Origin: Devosia crocina
Lineage (GTDB): Bacteria; Pseudomonadota; Alphaproteobacteria; Rhizobiales; Devosiaceae
Assembly: GCF_900116545.1 (NCBI RefSeq)
Contig: NZ_FPCK01000001.1
Coordinates: forward strand, 1,116,001-1,180,000
Direction of reading: 5' to 3'
DNA length: 64,000 nt
In this document: piece after piece, positions 1-8,077 of the stretch
How the letters are laid out: each line of letters begins with the position of its first letter
How positions within the stretch are numbered: the first letter of the stretch is position 1
Notes under the pieces: model-generated
What the model was told of the DNA's origin: nothing
The model's database searches: none
The model's input: only the letters and a program-made list of their open reading frames with translations
Program-made: the position numbers and the translations under genes

Positions 1-277
1 CGATGCATTCCTGCTCGATCATGGTGGAATCCATGTCGGCAATCAGCAGCAGCTTGCGCCGGCCATCTGTCGGCACGATGTTGGCATCGACACGCCGCTG
101 GCCGATGAGATCGCGGGCTATGGCGAGCGCATCGGGCGCCTTGGGCTCGATAATGTCGCACGCCACCTGATGGCTGAGCCAGTTGAGTTCTCCGCCGGTT
201 TGTTGCACCACTGCGGCGGCCAGCGACACGTCGAGATCGGAATCGGCGGGATTGGCGATAAGGCTGAGAACCGGCAT
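1..277 (-). CDS. serB: Phosphoserine phosphatase SerB, N-terminal part (cut by window edge)
   Basis: Only the first 92 codons lie in the window; the gene runs off the left edge. SerB removes phosphate from phosphoserine, the last step of serine synthesis. Residues 1-70 look like the divergent N-terminal regulatory region of long SerB proteins. Residues 76-87 (LLLIADMDSTMI) are HAD motif I, with the nucleophile Asp81 and the acid/base Asp83, followed by EQEC as in SerB. The ATG at 277 is the first in-frame start; no strong ribosome site is visible. The gene is divergent from miaA with only 27 bp between the starts, so the two share a promoter region. Family assignment is firm; the catalytic C-terminal part is not visible. 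Confidence 0.9.
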   Translation of the reverse strand, partial: MPVLSLIANPADSDLDVSLAAAVVQQTGGELNWLSHQVACDIIEPKAPDALAIARDLIGQRRVDANIVPTDGRRKLLLIADMDSTMIEQECI

Positions 278-304
278 GGCAACGATGTCTTTCGGGAGGG
301 TGGA

Positions 305-1201
305 GTGACGCGCCAGAGAAGCGCCGTCCTGATAGCGGGTCCCACCGCCAGCGGCAAGTCGAGGCTGGCGCTGGCGCGGGCTGAGGAGCGCGGTGGTCTC
401 ATCGTCAACGCTGATTCCATGCAGGTCTATGACACCGTGCGCGTGGTTACGGCGCGGCCGCCGGCTGAGGACGAAGGGCGCGCTGAGCATCGTCTTTATG
501 GCACGGTGCCCGCCAGCCGACGCTTTTCGACCGGCCAGTGGCTCGGTGCCGTAACGGAAATTCTTGCGCATACTGATATCGAGCGCGAGGTGATTTTCGT
601 CGGCGGAACAGGGCTCTATTTCAATGCCTTGATAAACGGATTCGCCGAAGTTCCCGAGATCTCGCCCGAGCTGACCTTGCAGGTTCAGCAGGAGCTCGAG
701 CCTCTTGATGAGGCTGGCCGCATGGCGATGCTCGTGGAAGTGGATCCGGAAATAGCCCGGCGCCTTGGGGTGGCCGACCCGCAGCGGGTTACTCGTGCCC
801 TTGCGGTGCACCGCGCAACGGGGCGGCGTCTTTCATCGTTTCAGGATGATCTGCAGGAGGGGCCGCTGCAGGGCTGGCGCATCGAGCGTTTCGTGCTTGC
901 GCCCGACCGCGATGTTTTGCGCGCCCGAATTGCCACGCGGTTTGAACAGATGTTTGCGAGCGGTGCCGTTGAGGAAGTTGAGGCGCTTCTTGCCAAAAGG
1001 CTCGATCCATCTCTGCCGGTCATGAAAGCGATCGGGGTGCGCGAAATCGGCGACTGGCTTGATGGGCTGCACGGACGCGAGGAAGCGATCACGCTCGCCA
1101 CGATAGCAACCCATCAATATGCCAAGCGCCAACGGACCTGGTTCCGCAATCGCATGGGGGATTGGCCGAGATTAGGTCTCGAAGGCCAGCCGCTTAGATG
1201 A
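305..1201 (+). CDS. miaA: tRNA dimethylallyltransferase MiaA
   Basis: MiaA transfers a dimethylallyl group to A37 of tRNAs that read codons beginning with U. The 298-residue product begins VTRQRSAVLIAGPTASGKS, with the P-loop GPTASGKS at residues 12-19, then the family motif NADSMQVY and a central GGTGLYFNAL segment; these are diagnostic. The GTG at 305 is chosen because it sits directly before the beta strand leading into the P-loop, as in the family, and does not run into the divergent serB. Length is close to the E. coli enzyme (316). Its 3' end overlaps the convergent MATE gene by 8 bp. Confidence 0.95.
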   Translation: MTRQRSAVLIAGPTASGKSRLALARAEERGGLIVNADSMQVYDTVRVVTARPPAEDEGRAEHRLYGTVPASRRFSTGQWLGAVTEILAHTDIEREVIFVGGTGLYFNALINGFAEVPEISPELTLQVQQELEPLDEAGRMAMLVEVDPEIARRLGVADPQRVTRALAVHRATGRRLSSFQDDLQEGPLQGWRIERFVLAPDRDVLRARIATRFEQMFASGAVEEVEALLAKRLDPSLPVMKAIGVREIGDWLDGLHGREEAITLATIATHQYAKRQRTWFRNRMGDWPRLGLEGQPLR

Positions 1202-2609
1202 CGATCTTGACGAGCCCCAGCCGTTCACGCCAGGCAAAGCGCGCCAGAAGAATGGCGGCAACAAAGGCCAGCCCGCAAGCCAGGCCGATCCAGATGCCGA
1301 CGCCACGCCACCCGACCACCAGACCAAGCACATAGGCAACCGGCAGGCCGACAAGCCAATAGCCGACAATGGCGACGATCATCGGCACCTTGGCATCGCT
1401 GATGCCGCGAAGTGCGTGGGCGGCCACGACCTGAACTCCATCTGCCAGCTGGAAAATACCCGCCACGATCAGGAAGGTTGCCGCCAGCGCCAAGGCATTG
1501 AGGTTTTCGGGTTTGGTGGGATCGAGGAACACTCTCACAATAAACGGGGCAAGAGTCAAAAAGGCGAGACAAGACACGATCATGAAGCCGGTGCCAAGCG
1601 TCATGCCGCTCCACCCGGCGTATCCAATACCCGCCCGATCATTCCGGCCATAAGCTATGCCGACCCGGACGGTGGTCGCCATGCCGACACCCAAAGGCAC
1701 CATGAATGCGAGGGAGGCGCACTGAAGAGCGATGGCATGAGCCGCCACCTCATCAGTGCCGAGCCGACCCATCAGCAAGGCCGCTGCGGTGAAAAGGCTG
1801 ACTTCCGCCAGCACAGTAAAGCCAATTGGCAGGCCGAGAGCGAAAATCTGGTGGAACTTCTGCCAATCGGGTTTCCAGAACCGCATGAGAATGTGGAAGC
1901 GCCGCAAACGCCTATGCGTCAGCACGAAGCTCAAGAGTGCTGCGAACATGGCCAGATTGGTGAGGATTGTGGCGATTGCTGCCCCACGCAGTTCCAGCCG
2001 GGGAAAGCCCCAGTTGCCGAACATCAGCAGGTAGTTGCCGAGCGCATTCACGGCCACGCCGACCAGCGTGACGAGCAGAATGACGCGCGCGGCATCGAAG
2101 GTGGACAGCAGCGAGCGCAGAACGACGATGGCAAAACCCGGAAACAGCATCCATGCCGCGATCTGGGTATACTCTTCCGCCCGAGCCGCCAGAGCAGGAT
2201 CCTGTCCAAGCCACCCCATAATGGTGCGAACCTGCAGGATCAACGGCACCAGAACCAGCGCTGTCAGGATGCCGATCCAGAAGCCTTGTCGCACGAAGCG
2301 GCGCACGGCCTTGATGTCACGCGCGCCCCTTGCCTGAGCCGTAAGTGGCGCAACAGCGCCAACGAGCCCGATGCCGCCAACCAGAAAAGGCATAATGAAG
2401 GTCGATGCCAGGGTTCCTGCGGCCAGTGCTTCGGGGCCGAGCCAACCCATCATGATCACATCGGTGGTGTTGATCGCATTCTGCGCCACTTGGGCCACCA
2501 CCAGTGGCCAGGCCAGGGCAAACGTCGCGCGCATCTCATGGGCCCACCCTGTCGGAGAAGGGTGAGTTCGGCTGGCCGCTTGCTGCGGCGACACGACATC
2601 TTCAGTCAT
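1194..2609 (-). CDS. MATE family efflux transporter (NorM-like)
   Basis: A 471-residue inner-membrane protein with about twelve hydrophobic helices and the MATE pattern of two homologous halves. The first helix segment (ALAWPLVVAQVAQNAINTTD) and the following MGWLGPEALAAG are typical of NorM-type cation-coupled multidrug exporters. Substrate cannot be read from sequence. The ATG at 2609 gives a 25-residue polar N-terminus; a later Met at residue 26, just before the first helix, is an alternative. The 3' end overlaps convergent miaA by 8 bp. No regulator is adjacent. Confidence 0.92.
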   Translation of the reverse strand: MTEDVVSPQQAASRTHPSPTGWAHEMRATFALAWPLVVAQVAQNAINTTDVIMMGWLGPEALAAGTLASTFIMPFLVGGIGLVGAVAPLTAQARGARDIKAVRRFVRQGFWIGILTALVLVPLILQVRTIMGWLGQDPALAARAEEYTQIAAWMLFPGFAIVVLRSLLSTFDAARVILLVTLVGVAVNALGNYLLMFGNWGFPRLELRGAAIATILTNLAMFAALLSFVLTHRRLRRFHILMRFWKPDWQKFHQIFALGLPIGFTVLAEVSLFTAAALLMGRLGTDEVAAHAIALQCASLAFMVPLGVGMATTVRVGIAYGRNDRAGIGYAGWSGMTLGTGFMIVSCLAFLTLAPFIVRVFLDPTKPENLNALALAATFLIVAGIFQLADGVQVVAAHALRGISDAKVPMIVAIVGYWLVGLPVAYVLGLVVGWRGVGIWIGLACGLAFVAAILLARFAWRERLGLVKIVI

Positions 2610-2677
2610 TTGTATTTCCCACGCGTACCGGCTTGGTCTAGTCCAATGCAGACCCGCTTGGAAGATGGAGCTTACTC

Positions 2678-3031
2678 ATGATCGAAACGACGAAGCGGGT
2701 GCTCCTCGCCGCCGCCGGGCTACTCGGTGCGCTGGGAGTGATGAGCGCAGCAATGGCTTCGCACAGCATGGAGGCGCGGAACCTCGCGGCGATATCTGCC
2801 ATGGCATTGGCGCATGCGCCGGTTCTTCTCGCGCTGGCTCTGGCGGGCAGGGGACGTGTTCATATGGTCGCGGGTGCGGTTCTGGTGGTGGGGTGCACCC
2901 TGTTCATCGGCGATCTTGCGATGCGTGAATGGCAAGCGGTTGCACTGTTCCCCGGGGCTGCCCCACTGGGCGGCGGCGCACTTCTTCTTGGCTGGATCGT
3001 GATCGCCATCTCGGCCCTCGTTAGGAATTGA
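2678..3031 (+). CDS. DUF423 family small membrane protein
   Basis: A 117-residue protein with four predicted membrane helices. The order is a helix at about residues 7-27, a short polar link with SMEARNLAAISAMALAHAP, then three more helices. The layout and the His-containing second helix fit DUF423 (YgdD-like) inner-membrane proteins of unknown function. A GGAG 7 nt upstream of the ATG supports this start; another ATG at 2665 is in a different frame. The gene is divergent from the MATE exporter and followed by the lipoprotein gene. No role is inferred. Confidence 0.82.
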   Translation: MIETTKRVLLAAAGLLGALGVMSAAMASHSMEARNLAAISAMALAHAPVLLALALAGRGRVHMVAGAVLVVGCTLFIGDLAMREWQAVALFPGAAPLGGGALLLGWIVIAISALVRN

Positions 3032-3110
3032 TTCAAACTTTTGTGTGGAACGCCGGAACCAAGAAGATCGGCGGGGCATTATGCGTCCGATCAGTTTTCT
3101 GGAGGATCCC

Positions 3111-3386
3111 ATGCACAAGTTCCTGATTATCGCCGCAACCGCTCTCTCGCTGGCTGCCTGTACGTCCACCCAGCAGGGTGCAACCGTTGGCGCCCTGGGC
3201 GGTGCGGTTGTCGGGGCAAGTGCAACGGGTGGTAGCGTGATCGGTACTGCAGTCGGTGCCGGCATTGGCGGCGTTGTCGGTGCAGCGGCAGGCGACGTTC
3301 TGGGCCGTGTAGATGGCAGCAGCGATCGCTGCGTTTACCAGCGTCCGAACGGCACCCGCTACGTCGACACCTGTCCGCGCGGTTAA
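3111..3386 (+). CDS. Glycine-zipper outer-membrane lipoprotein
   Basis: A 91-residue precursor. Residues 1-16 are a signal sequence ending in the lipobox LAAC, with Cys17 as lipidation site. Residues 24-70 are a run of Gly/Ala/Val with GxxxG spacing (GALGGAVVGAS, GTAVGAGIGGVVGAAAG), the glycine-zipper signature of 17 kDa surface antigen/SlyB-like proteins that insert in the outer membrane. The short C-terminus CVYQRPNGTRYVDTC has two Cys that may pair. GGAGGA at 3101 is an ideal ribosome site and fixes the start. A strong hairpin follows. Confidence 0.85.
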   Translation: MHKFLIIAATALSLAACTSTQQGATVGALGGAVVGASATGGSVIGTAVGAGIGGVVGAAAGDVLGRVDGSSDRCVYQRPNGTRYVDTCPRG

Positions 3387-3433
3387 GGTTACACAGAGGC
3401 GGTTTACGTCCCCAAATCGTCTGTGTGGTGCGA

Positions 3434-3471
3434 AGAACACCCGGTCGGAGCCCCCACCGACCGGGTGTTCT
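3434..3471 (+). terminator. Strong hairpin terminator after the lipoprotein gene
   Basis: A perfect 15-bp stem, AGAACACCCGGTCGG (3434-3448) against its complement (3457-3471), with an 8-nt loop. The tract after it is not T-rich, so it may act mainly as an mRNA stabiliser or as a terminator working in both directions. Confidence 0.65.
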
Positions 3472-3667
3472 GCTGTAAGCCTCAATATGGTCTTGAAAAA
3501 TTCACGGAGCACCGCAATACTCCGCTTCCGTACATGCCACTTGTCTTGCGCTACCTGAACAACCGGGCTTCCGGAAACTAGGCTACCTCCTGATCTGGTG
3601 CATCGTAGGGTCGGGCCACGCGGCCAGACTTAACTTGTGCCGAGCTTCGGCCAGACCTAGAGGATCT

Positions 3668-3889
3668 ATGTCCATGTCTTCCATCACGGGCACCGTGAAG
3701 TTCTTCAACACCACCAAGGGCTACGGCTTCATCTCGCCCGACAACGGCGAGAAGGACGCATTCGTGCATATCTCCGCCGTTCAGCGCTCCGGCCTTCAGG
3801 GTCTGTTTGAAGGCGACAAGGTCACCTTCGAACTGCAGACCGGCCGCGATGGCAAGGTTTCCGCGACAAATCTCGCGCTTTTGAGCTAA
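3668..3889 (+). CDS. CspA-family cold-shock protein
   Basis: A 73-residue single cold-shock domain (OB fold) that binds single-stranded RNA/DNA, acting as an RNA chaperone or antiterminator. RNP1 is at residues 17-22 (KGYGFI) and RNP2 at 32-36 (FVHIS), with the usual aromatic residues in place. A second ATG two codons downstream (3674) is equally possible. The gene stands alone, with about 280 bp of upstream non-coding DNA that could hold a long leader, and ends in an intrinsic terminator. Several paralogues usually occur per genome, so no symbol is given. Confidence 0.93.
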   Translation: MSMSSITGTVKFFNTTKGYGFISPDNGEKDAFVHISAVQRSGLQGLFEGDKVTFELQTGRDGKVSATNLALLS

Positions 3890-3922
3890 TCGCCACAGGC
3901 GAATCGCGGCAAAGTGAGTTTG

Positions 3923-3954
3923 TTCAAGGGGCCTTGGGCCCCTTGAATCGTTTT
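3923..3954 (+). terminator. Intrinsic terminator of the cold-shock gene
   Basis: An 11-bp stem TTCAAGGGGCC / GGCCCCTTGAA (3923-3933 and 3937-3947) with a 3-nt loop, followed by TCGTTTT. Confidence 0.85.
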
Positions 3955-3984
3955 GGCCGGTCCTGCCGGGTTTGGAGTACCGCC

Positions 3985-4455
3985 ATGTTGCGTGAGTTTC
4001 TGAGTAACTGGAGCCCCCGGGTCGAGACCCCTGATGGCCTCCGCCAGGCCGGAGCGTTACCCTATGCGGTAGTGGAAGGTCGCCTCGCTTTTCTGCTGAT
4101 CACTACTCGAAAAACCGGACGGTGGATTTTCCCGAAAGGCCGGATCGAGCCTGATATGACGCCATGGGATAGCGCCGCCATGGAAGCGCTCGAAGAGGCT
4201 GGTGTCATCGGCGAGATTTCGCAGGTAACCGTTGGCAGCTACCGCGCCAGTTCCGGTGGCAGCGGAGCGACGCTGATCGACGTTGATCTCTACCCTCTGC
4301 GCGTTACTGAGCAACTCGATGAGTGGCGCGAAAAAGGTCAGCGTCTCCGGCATTGGGCCACCCTTGAGGAGGCCAAGCGGCTCCTCGCTGACCGGTCACT
4401 GTCCCGGCTTGCAGAAAAGGTCGAGGCGATGCACCGTAGCGCCGCTACCCGATAA
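3985..4455 (+). CDS. NUDIX hydrolase with a degenerate Nudix box
   Basis: A 156-residue NUDIX-fold protein. The Nudix box spans residues 52-74 (GRIEPDMTPW, then EALEEAGV). Glu67, Glu70 and Glu71, which bind metal, are kept. The Glu at box position 7 is Met58 and the Arg at position 15 is Met66. The spacing and the preceding strand RKTGRWIFPKG resemble the diphosphoinositol-polyphosphate/diadenosine-polyphosphate branch more than MutT. Substrate is unknown. The ATG at 3985 is chosen because an earlier in-frame ATG (3934) lies inside the upstream terminator hairpin. The 3' end overlaps the convergent phosphate transporter by 11 bp. Confidence 0.85.
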   Translation: MLREFLSNWSPRVETPDGLRQAGALPYAVVEGRLAFLLITTRKTGRWIFPKGRIEPDMTPWDSAAMEALEEAGVIGEISQVTVGSYRASSGGSGATLIDVDLYPLRVTEQLDEWREKGQRLRHWATLEEAKRLLADRSLSRLAEKVEAMHRSAATR

Positions 4456-5941
4456 ACAGATTCATCCCGAGATAGACGACAGCCGAGAGCGCCGCCGCTG
4501 CAGGGACGGTCACGACCCAGGCTGCCGCGATGCTGTAGACATGTTGACGGCGCACGAGCCGTCGCCGCTCGGTTTTGCGCATGTTGGCCAAAGCCTGTTC
4601 AGGCGTCGCATTAAGGGTGTCAGGATCAACGAAGCGCGAATTGGTCGGGACGGCCGAGCCTTCCATGTCCCGGCGAGAAATGTGCTCTCTCAAAAAACCG
4701 ACACCAAAGATTGCGCCCACCGCGATGTGGGTCGAAGAAACGGGCATGCCGAGTGCGGACGCGATCAGCACCGTGACAGCAGCCGACAGAGCCGCGCAGT
4801 AGGCGCGGATTTCATTGAGGCGCGTGATGTGCTCGCCCACCGTCTTGATCAGCTTGGGGCCGAATAAAGCAAGGCCGAGCGACAGTCCCACCGCGCCAAT
4901 GGCTAGCACCCAAAAGGGTAGGGCGACGCCGGCAATCTCGCTATGGCCGGTCTCAAGGCTTGTCACCACAGCAGCAAGCGGACCGATGGCATTGGCGACG
5001 TCGTTGGCGCCATGGGCAAACGAGAGTAGTGCAGCCGCAAAAACCAGCGGGAGACGGAAGAGGGCCGCCACGTGCTTCTTGCGGTTTTCCATGTGCAAGG
5101 ACTTCTTGCGCACCCAGGGCATGGCAACAATCCAGCCAAGCCCGGCGAAAAGAGCGCCCAGCAGCAAAGTCACGGCCGGACCCGGCTTCCAAACGCGGCT
5201 CAGGCCCTTGGTCGCCAGATACATCGCGAAGACACCCGTCATCACGGCAACAAAGATCGGTACCCACAAGCGAGCGGCCGTGATCTTATCGAGCCTGGTC
5301 GTGATCGTTGCGCGCACGATAACCAGAAAGATCGCCGCGACGATGCCACCCATGACCGGGGAGATCACCCAGCTTGCGGCAATGGATCCGATCACGGGCC
5401 AGGCAACGACCGAAAACCCGGCTGCCATGATGCCGGCGCCGACGACGCCCCCGACGACCGCGTGTGTCGTCGAGACCGGAGCGCCGATGAATGTCGCGAG
5501 ATTGACCCACAGGGCCGAGGCCAAAAGGGCGGACATCATCACCATGACAAAGGAGCGGCTATCCATGTCCGGGACTGTCAGCAGGTCTCGGGCTACCGTA
5601 GACACGACATCGCCCCCGGCCAGCAGCGCCCCGGCCGCTTCGAAGATGGCAGCGATGATCAGGGCGCCAGTCATCGATATGGCGCGCGAGCCCACAGCGG
5701 GGCCCATATTGTTGGCTACGTCGTTAGCGCCGACATTAAGCGCCATGTAACCGGCGATTACCGCGCCTATGACGATTACGTAGGTGGTTGGGCCTTGTCC
5801 GAAAGCGAAAGCCACCCAGACGCCGACCGCGAGCAGGAAGACGAGCGCGAGACCGGGCGCCGCTAGCGTGCGCGACAGGTTGTGGGTTGCCGCTTCGATG
5901 CCTTCAACCTGGCTCAGGTCCTTGTCGAGTGCATTAGCCAT
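4445..5941 (-). CDS. Inorganic phosphate transporter, PiT family
   Basis: A 498-residue membrane protein with the two PiT repeats: GANDVANNMGPAVGSRA in the N-terminal half and GANDVANAIGPLAAVV in the C-terminal half. Each carries the GANDVAN motif of proton- or sodium-coupled phosphate symporters of the inner membrane. The N-terminal tail (about 30 residues) is cytoplasmic and charged. The middle region (about residues 270-300) is a polar loop. It is a single gene with no adjacent phoU-like regulator on its 3' side, and its start faces the ilv leader region. It could serve as the low-affinity phosphate uptake system. Confidence 0.94.
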   Translation of the reverse strand: MANALDKDLSQVEGIEAATHNLSRTLAAPGLALVFLLAVGVWVAFAFGQGPTTYVIVIGAVIAGYMALNVGANDVANNMGPAVGSRAISMTGALIIAAIFEAAGALLAGGDVVSTVARDLLTVPDMDSRSFVMVMMSALLASALWVNLATFIGAPVSTTHAVVGGVVGAGIMAAGFSVVAWPVIGSIAASWVISPVMGGIVAAIFLVIVRATITTRLDKITAARLWVPIFVAVMTGVFAMYLATKGLSRVWKPGPAVTLLLGALFAGLGWIVAMPWVRKKSLHMENRKKHVAALFRLPLVFAAALLSFAHGANDVANAIGPLAAVVTSLETGHSEIAGVALPFWVLAIGAVGLSLGLALFGPKLIKTVGEHITRLNEIRAYCAALSAAVTVLIASALGMPVSSTHIAVGAIFGVGFLREHISRRDMEGSAVPTNSRFVDPDTLNATPEQALANMRKTERRRLVRRQHVYSIAAAWVVTVPAAAALSAVVYLGMNLFIG

Positions 5942-6096
5942 GTCATCAATCTGTCACAATGAGGTTCACGTGCCTTTATCATCCCAGGAGTGGCCTGCCA
6001 GCCCCAAAACTGACCTTGCAAGGCAAGCGTGAACTCGACTTGACAGATTTGCGCCGAAGCTTTTATCAATGGGCCGAATATTTTTGGAGTGGTCCC

Positions 6097-6147
6097 GTGC
6101 GGGCAAGCATTCTCGTAGTAGGTAGGCGCATCGGCAACGTGGGGTAG
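6097..6147 (+). CDS. Putative ilv leader peptide (IlvL-like), attenuation
   Basis: A 16-codon frame, MRASILVVGRRIGNVG, with GTG start at 6097 and GGAG 8 nt upstream. It contains Ile-Leu-Val-Val in a row (6109-6120), then another Ile and Val: the regulatory codons expected of a branched-chain leader peptide. It lies 140 bp before ilvB and ends 33 nt before an intrinsic terminator. The stacked codons, the ribosome site and the overlapping hairpins together support ribosome-mediated attenuation of ilvBH. Leader control of ilv genes is known in proteobacteria. That this peptide is translated is inferred, not shown. Confidence 0.75.
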   Translation: MRASILVVGRRIGNVG

Positions 6148-6172
6148 AACCCCGCGCGATAGCTGATGCGCC
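6125..6172 (+). promoter_or_regulatory. ilv leader RNA hairpin (pause/antiterminator candidate)
   Basis: GGCGCATCGGC (6125-6135), inside the leader peptide's Arg-Arg-Ile-Gly codons, pairs with GCTGATGCGCC (6162-6172) over 11 bp with one G-T. A smaller GTGGGG/CCCCGC hairpin nests inside it around the leader stop codon. A ribosome stalled on the Ile-Leu-Val-Val codons would cover or free the left arm, which is the geometry needed for attenuation. Upstream CCCGTG (6094-6099) can also pair with CACGGG of the terminator. Confidence 0.6.
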
Positions 6173-6179
6173 GAAAACA

Positions 6180-6201
6180 GGTCCCACACGGGGCCTTTTT
6201 T
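6180..6201 (+). terminator. ilv attenuator terminator
   Basis: Stem GGTCCC (6180-6185) with GGGGCC (6190-6195), loop ACAC, followed at once by six T (6196-6201) and a second T run at 6208-6213. It lies between the leader peptide and ilvB, on the coding strand of ilvB, with no other gene to terminate. Confidence 0.72.
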
Positions 6202-6286
6202 ATTGCCTTTTTTCCGCTGAAACGGTTTTAAGGCGTGAAGGAACGTAACGCCCGGTACGGCGGGCCCGAGGAGTAGGAAAGCGCAA

Positions 6287-8056
6287 ATGGCCGAAAAAAT
6301 GACCGGCGCGGAAATGGTGATCCAGGCGCTCGCGGATCAGGGTGTTGAGCATATCTTCGGTTATCCTGGTGGTGCCGCCCTGCCGATCTACGATGCGATG
6401 TTCCAGCAGGATTTCGTCAAGCACATCCTGGTGCGTCATGAGCAGGGCGCGACGCACATGGCTGAAGGGTATGCGCGCTCGACCGGAAAACCCGGCGTGG
6501 TGCTTGTGACCTCTGGACCGGGTGCGACCAATGCCGTGACGGGTTTGACCGACGCGCTGATGGATTCCATTCCGATGGTCTGCATCACTGCGCAGGTGCC
6601 GACAACGCTGATCGGAACGGACGGGTTCCAGGAATGCGATACGGTGGGCATCACCCGCTCGTGCACCAAGCACAATTACCTGGTCAAAAGCGTTGCCGAT
6701 TTGCCGCGCGTGCTGCACGAGGCTTTCCATATTGCGACCAGCGGCCGTCCCGGCCCTGTGGTTGTCGATATTCCCAAGGACATCCAGTTCGCAGTCGGGG
6801 AATACTACAAGCCCGAGAACGGCACCTTGCGGCACGCCTCCTACCGCCCGCAGGTCGATGGCGACGTTCGGGCAATCGAGGCTGCGGTCGACCTGATGCT
6901 CAAAGCTGAGCGGCCGATCTTTTACACCGGTGGCGGCGTGATCAATGCCGGTCCCGAGGCATCCGAGAACCTGCGCGAGCTGGCCGAGCTGACTGGCTTT
7001 CCGGTGACCTCGACGCTGATGGGCCTCGGCGCCTTCCCCGCGTCCAATCGCCAGTGGATGGGCATGCTGGGCATGCACGGCACTTACGAAGCCAATCTCG
7101 CGATGCACGATTGCGACGTCATGATCAATATTGGTGCGCGTTTCGATGATCGCATCACGGGCCGCATCGATGCCTTTTCGCCCAATAGCCGCAAAATTCA
7201 TGTCGATATCGATCCGTCCTCGATCAACAAGATCATCCGGGTCGATATTCCCATCGTTGGCGATTGCAATCGCGTGCTCGAGGAGATGATCCGCATCTGG
7301 CGCAGCAAGACCAATCAGCCGCGCACCGAAGCCATTGCACCGTGGTGGAACCAGATCGAGAAGTGGCGTGCAGTCGGCTCGCTCAACTTCAAGAACTCGG
7401 ATGCCGTCATCAAGCCGCAATGGGCGATCCAGCGCCTTTATGAAGCGACAAGAAAGCAGTCAAAGGACGTCTACATCACGACCGAGGTTGGCCAGCACCA
7501 GATGTGGGCGGCGCAGCACTTCCACTTTGACAAGCCAAACCGTTGGATGACGTCGGGTGGCCTTGGTACGATGGGCTATGGCCTTCCCGCTGCTGTCGGC
7601 GTGCAGGTGGCGCATCCGGATGCCTTGGTGATCGATATCGCCGGAGAGGCATCGGTGCAGATGACCATGCAGGAGATTTCAACGGCGGTTCAGTACCGGC
7701 TGCCGGTCAAGATCTTCATCCTCAACAATGAGCGCATGGGCATGGTGCGTCAGTGGCAGGACCTGCTGCATGGATCGCGCTACGCTCATTCCTATTCGGA
7801 ATCGTTGCCCGATTTCGTGAAACTGGCCGAGGCCTATGGCGGCAAGGGCATTCGCTGCGAGAACCCAGCCGAGCTCGATGCCGCCATTGCCGAGATGATC
7901 GACTACGACGGTCCTGTGCTGTTCGATGTGATCGTTGAGAAGGACGAGAACTGCCTGCCCATGATCCCCTCGGGCAAGCCGCATAATGAAATCATCCTGC
8001 CCGACACTGCCAATCTGGGCTCGATCATCGACGAGAAGGGACGCCAGCTGGTCTAG
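6287..8056 (+). CDS. ilvB: Acetolactate synthase large (catalytic) subunit
   Basis: A 589-residue ThDP enzyme that condenses two pyruvates to acetolactate, or pyruvate with 2-oxobutyrate, the first common step of valine, leucine and isoleucine synthesis. Residues 1-170 form the PYR domain with the catalytic Glu52 in VRHEQGATHMAEG. Next come the FAD-binding middle domain (about 190-330) and the PP domain (about 370-560) with DIAGEASVQMTMQE and NNERMGMVRQWQ. The Mg/ThDP motif reads GEAS where many family members have GDGS or GDAS. GAGGAG about 13 nt upstream of the ATG is the likely ribosome site. It pairs with ilvH 21 bp downstream and lies behind the leader described above. The isozyme could equally be named ilvI. 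Confidence 0.96.
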   Translation: MAEKMTGAEMVIQALADQGVEHIFGYPGGAALPIYDAMFQQDFVKHILVRHEQGATHMAEGYARSTGKPGVVLVTSGPGATNAVTGLTDALMDSIPMVCITAQVPTTLIGTDGFQECDTVGITRSCTKHNYLVKSVADLPRVLHEAFHIATSGRPGPVVVDIPKDIQFAVGEYYKPENGTLRHASYRPQVDGDVRAIEAAVDLMLKAERPIFYTGGGVINAGPEASENLRELAELTGFPVTSTLMGLGAFPASNRQWMGMLGMHGTYEANLAMHDCDVMINIGARFDDRITGRIDAFSPNSRKIHVDIDPSSINKIIRVDIPIVGDCNRVLEEMIRIWRSKTNQPRTEAIAPWWNQIEKWRAVGSLNFKNSDAVIKPQWAIQRLYEATRKQSKDVYITTEVGQHQMWAAQHFHFDKPNRWMTSGGLGTMGYGLPAAVGVQVAHPDALVIDIAGEASVQMTMQEISTAVQYRLPVKIFILNNERMGMVRQWQDLLHGSRYAHSYSESLPDFVKLAEAYGGKGIRCENPAELDAAIAEMIDYDGPVLFDVIVEKDENCLPMIPSGKPHNEIILPDTANLGSIIDEKGRQLV

Positions 8057-8077
8057 GCCCAGGGCGGAGGAAAAGAC

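Noticed and set aside
6200..7420. A 406-codon open frame on the minus strand across ilvB
   Set aside because: It lies fully opposite a clear acetolactate synthase gene and encodes His/Arg/Asp-rich sequence with no recognisable fold, typical of high-GC shadow frames.
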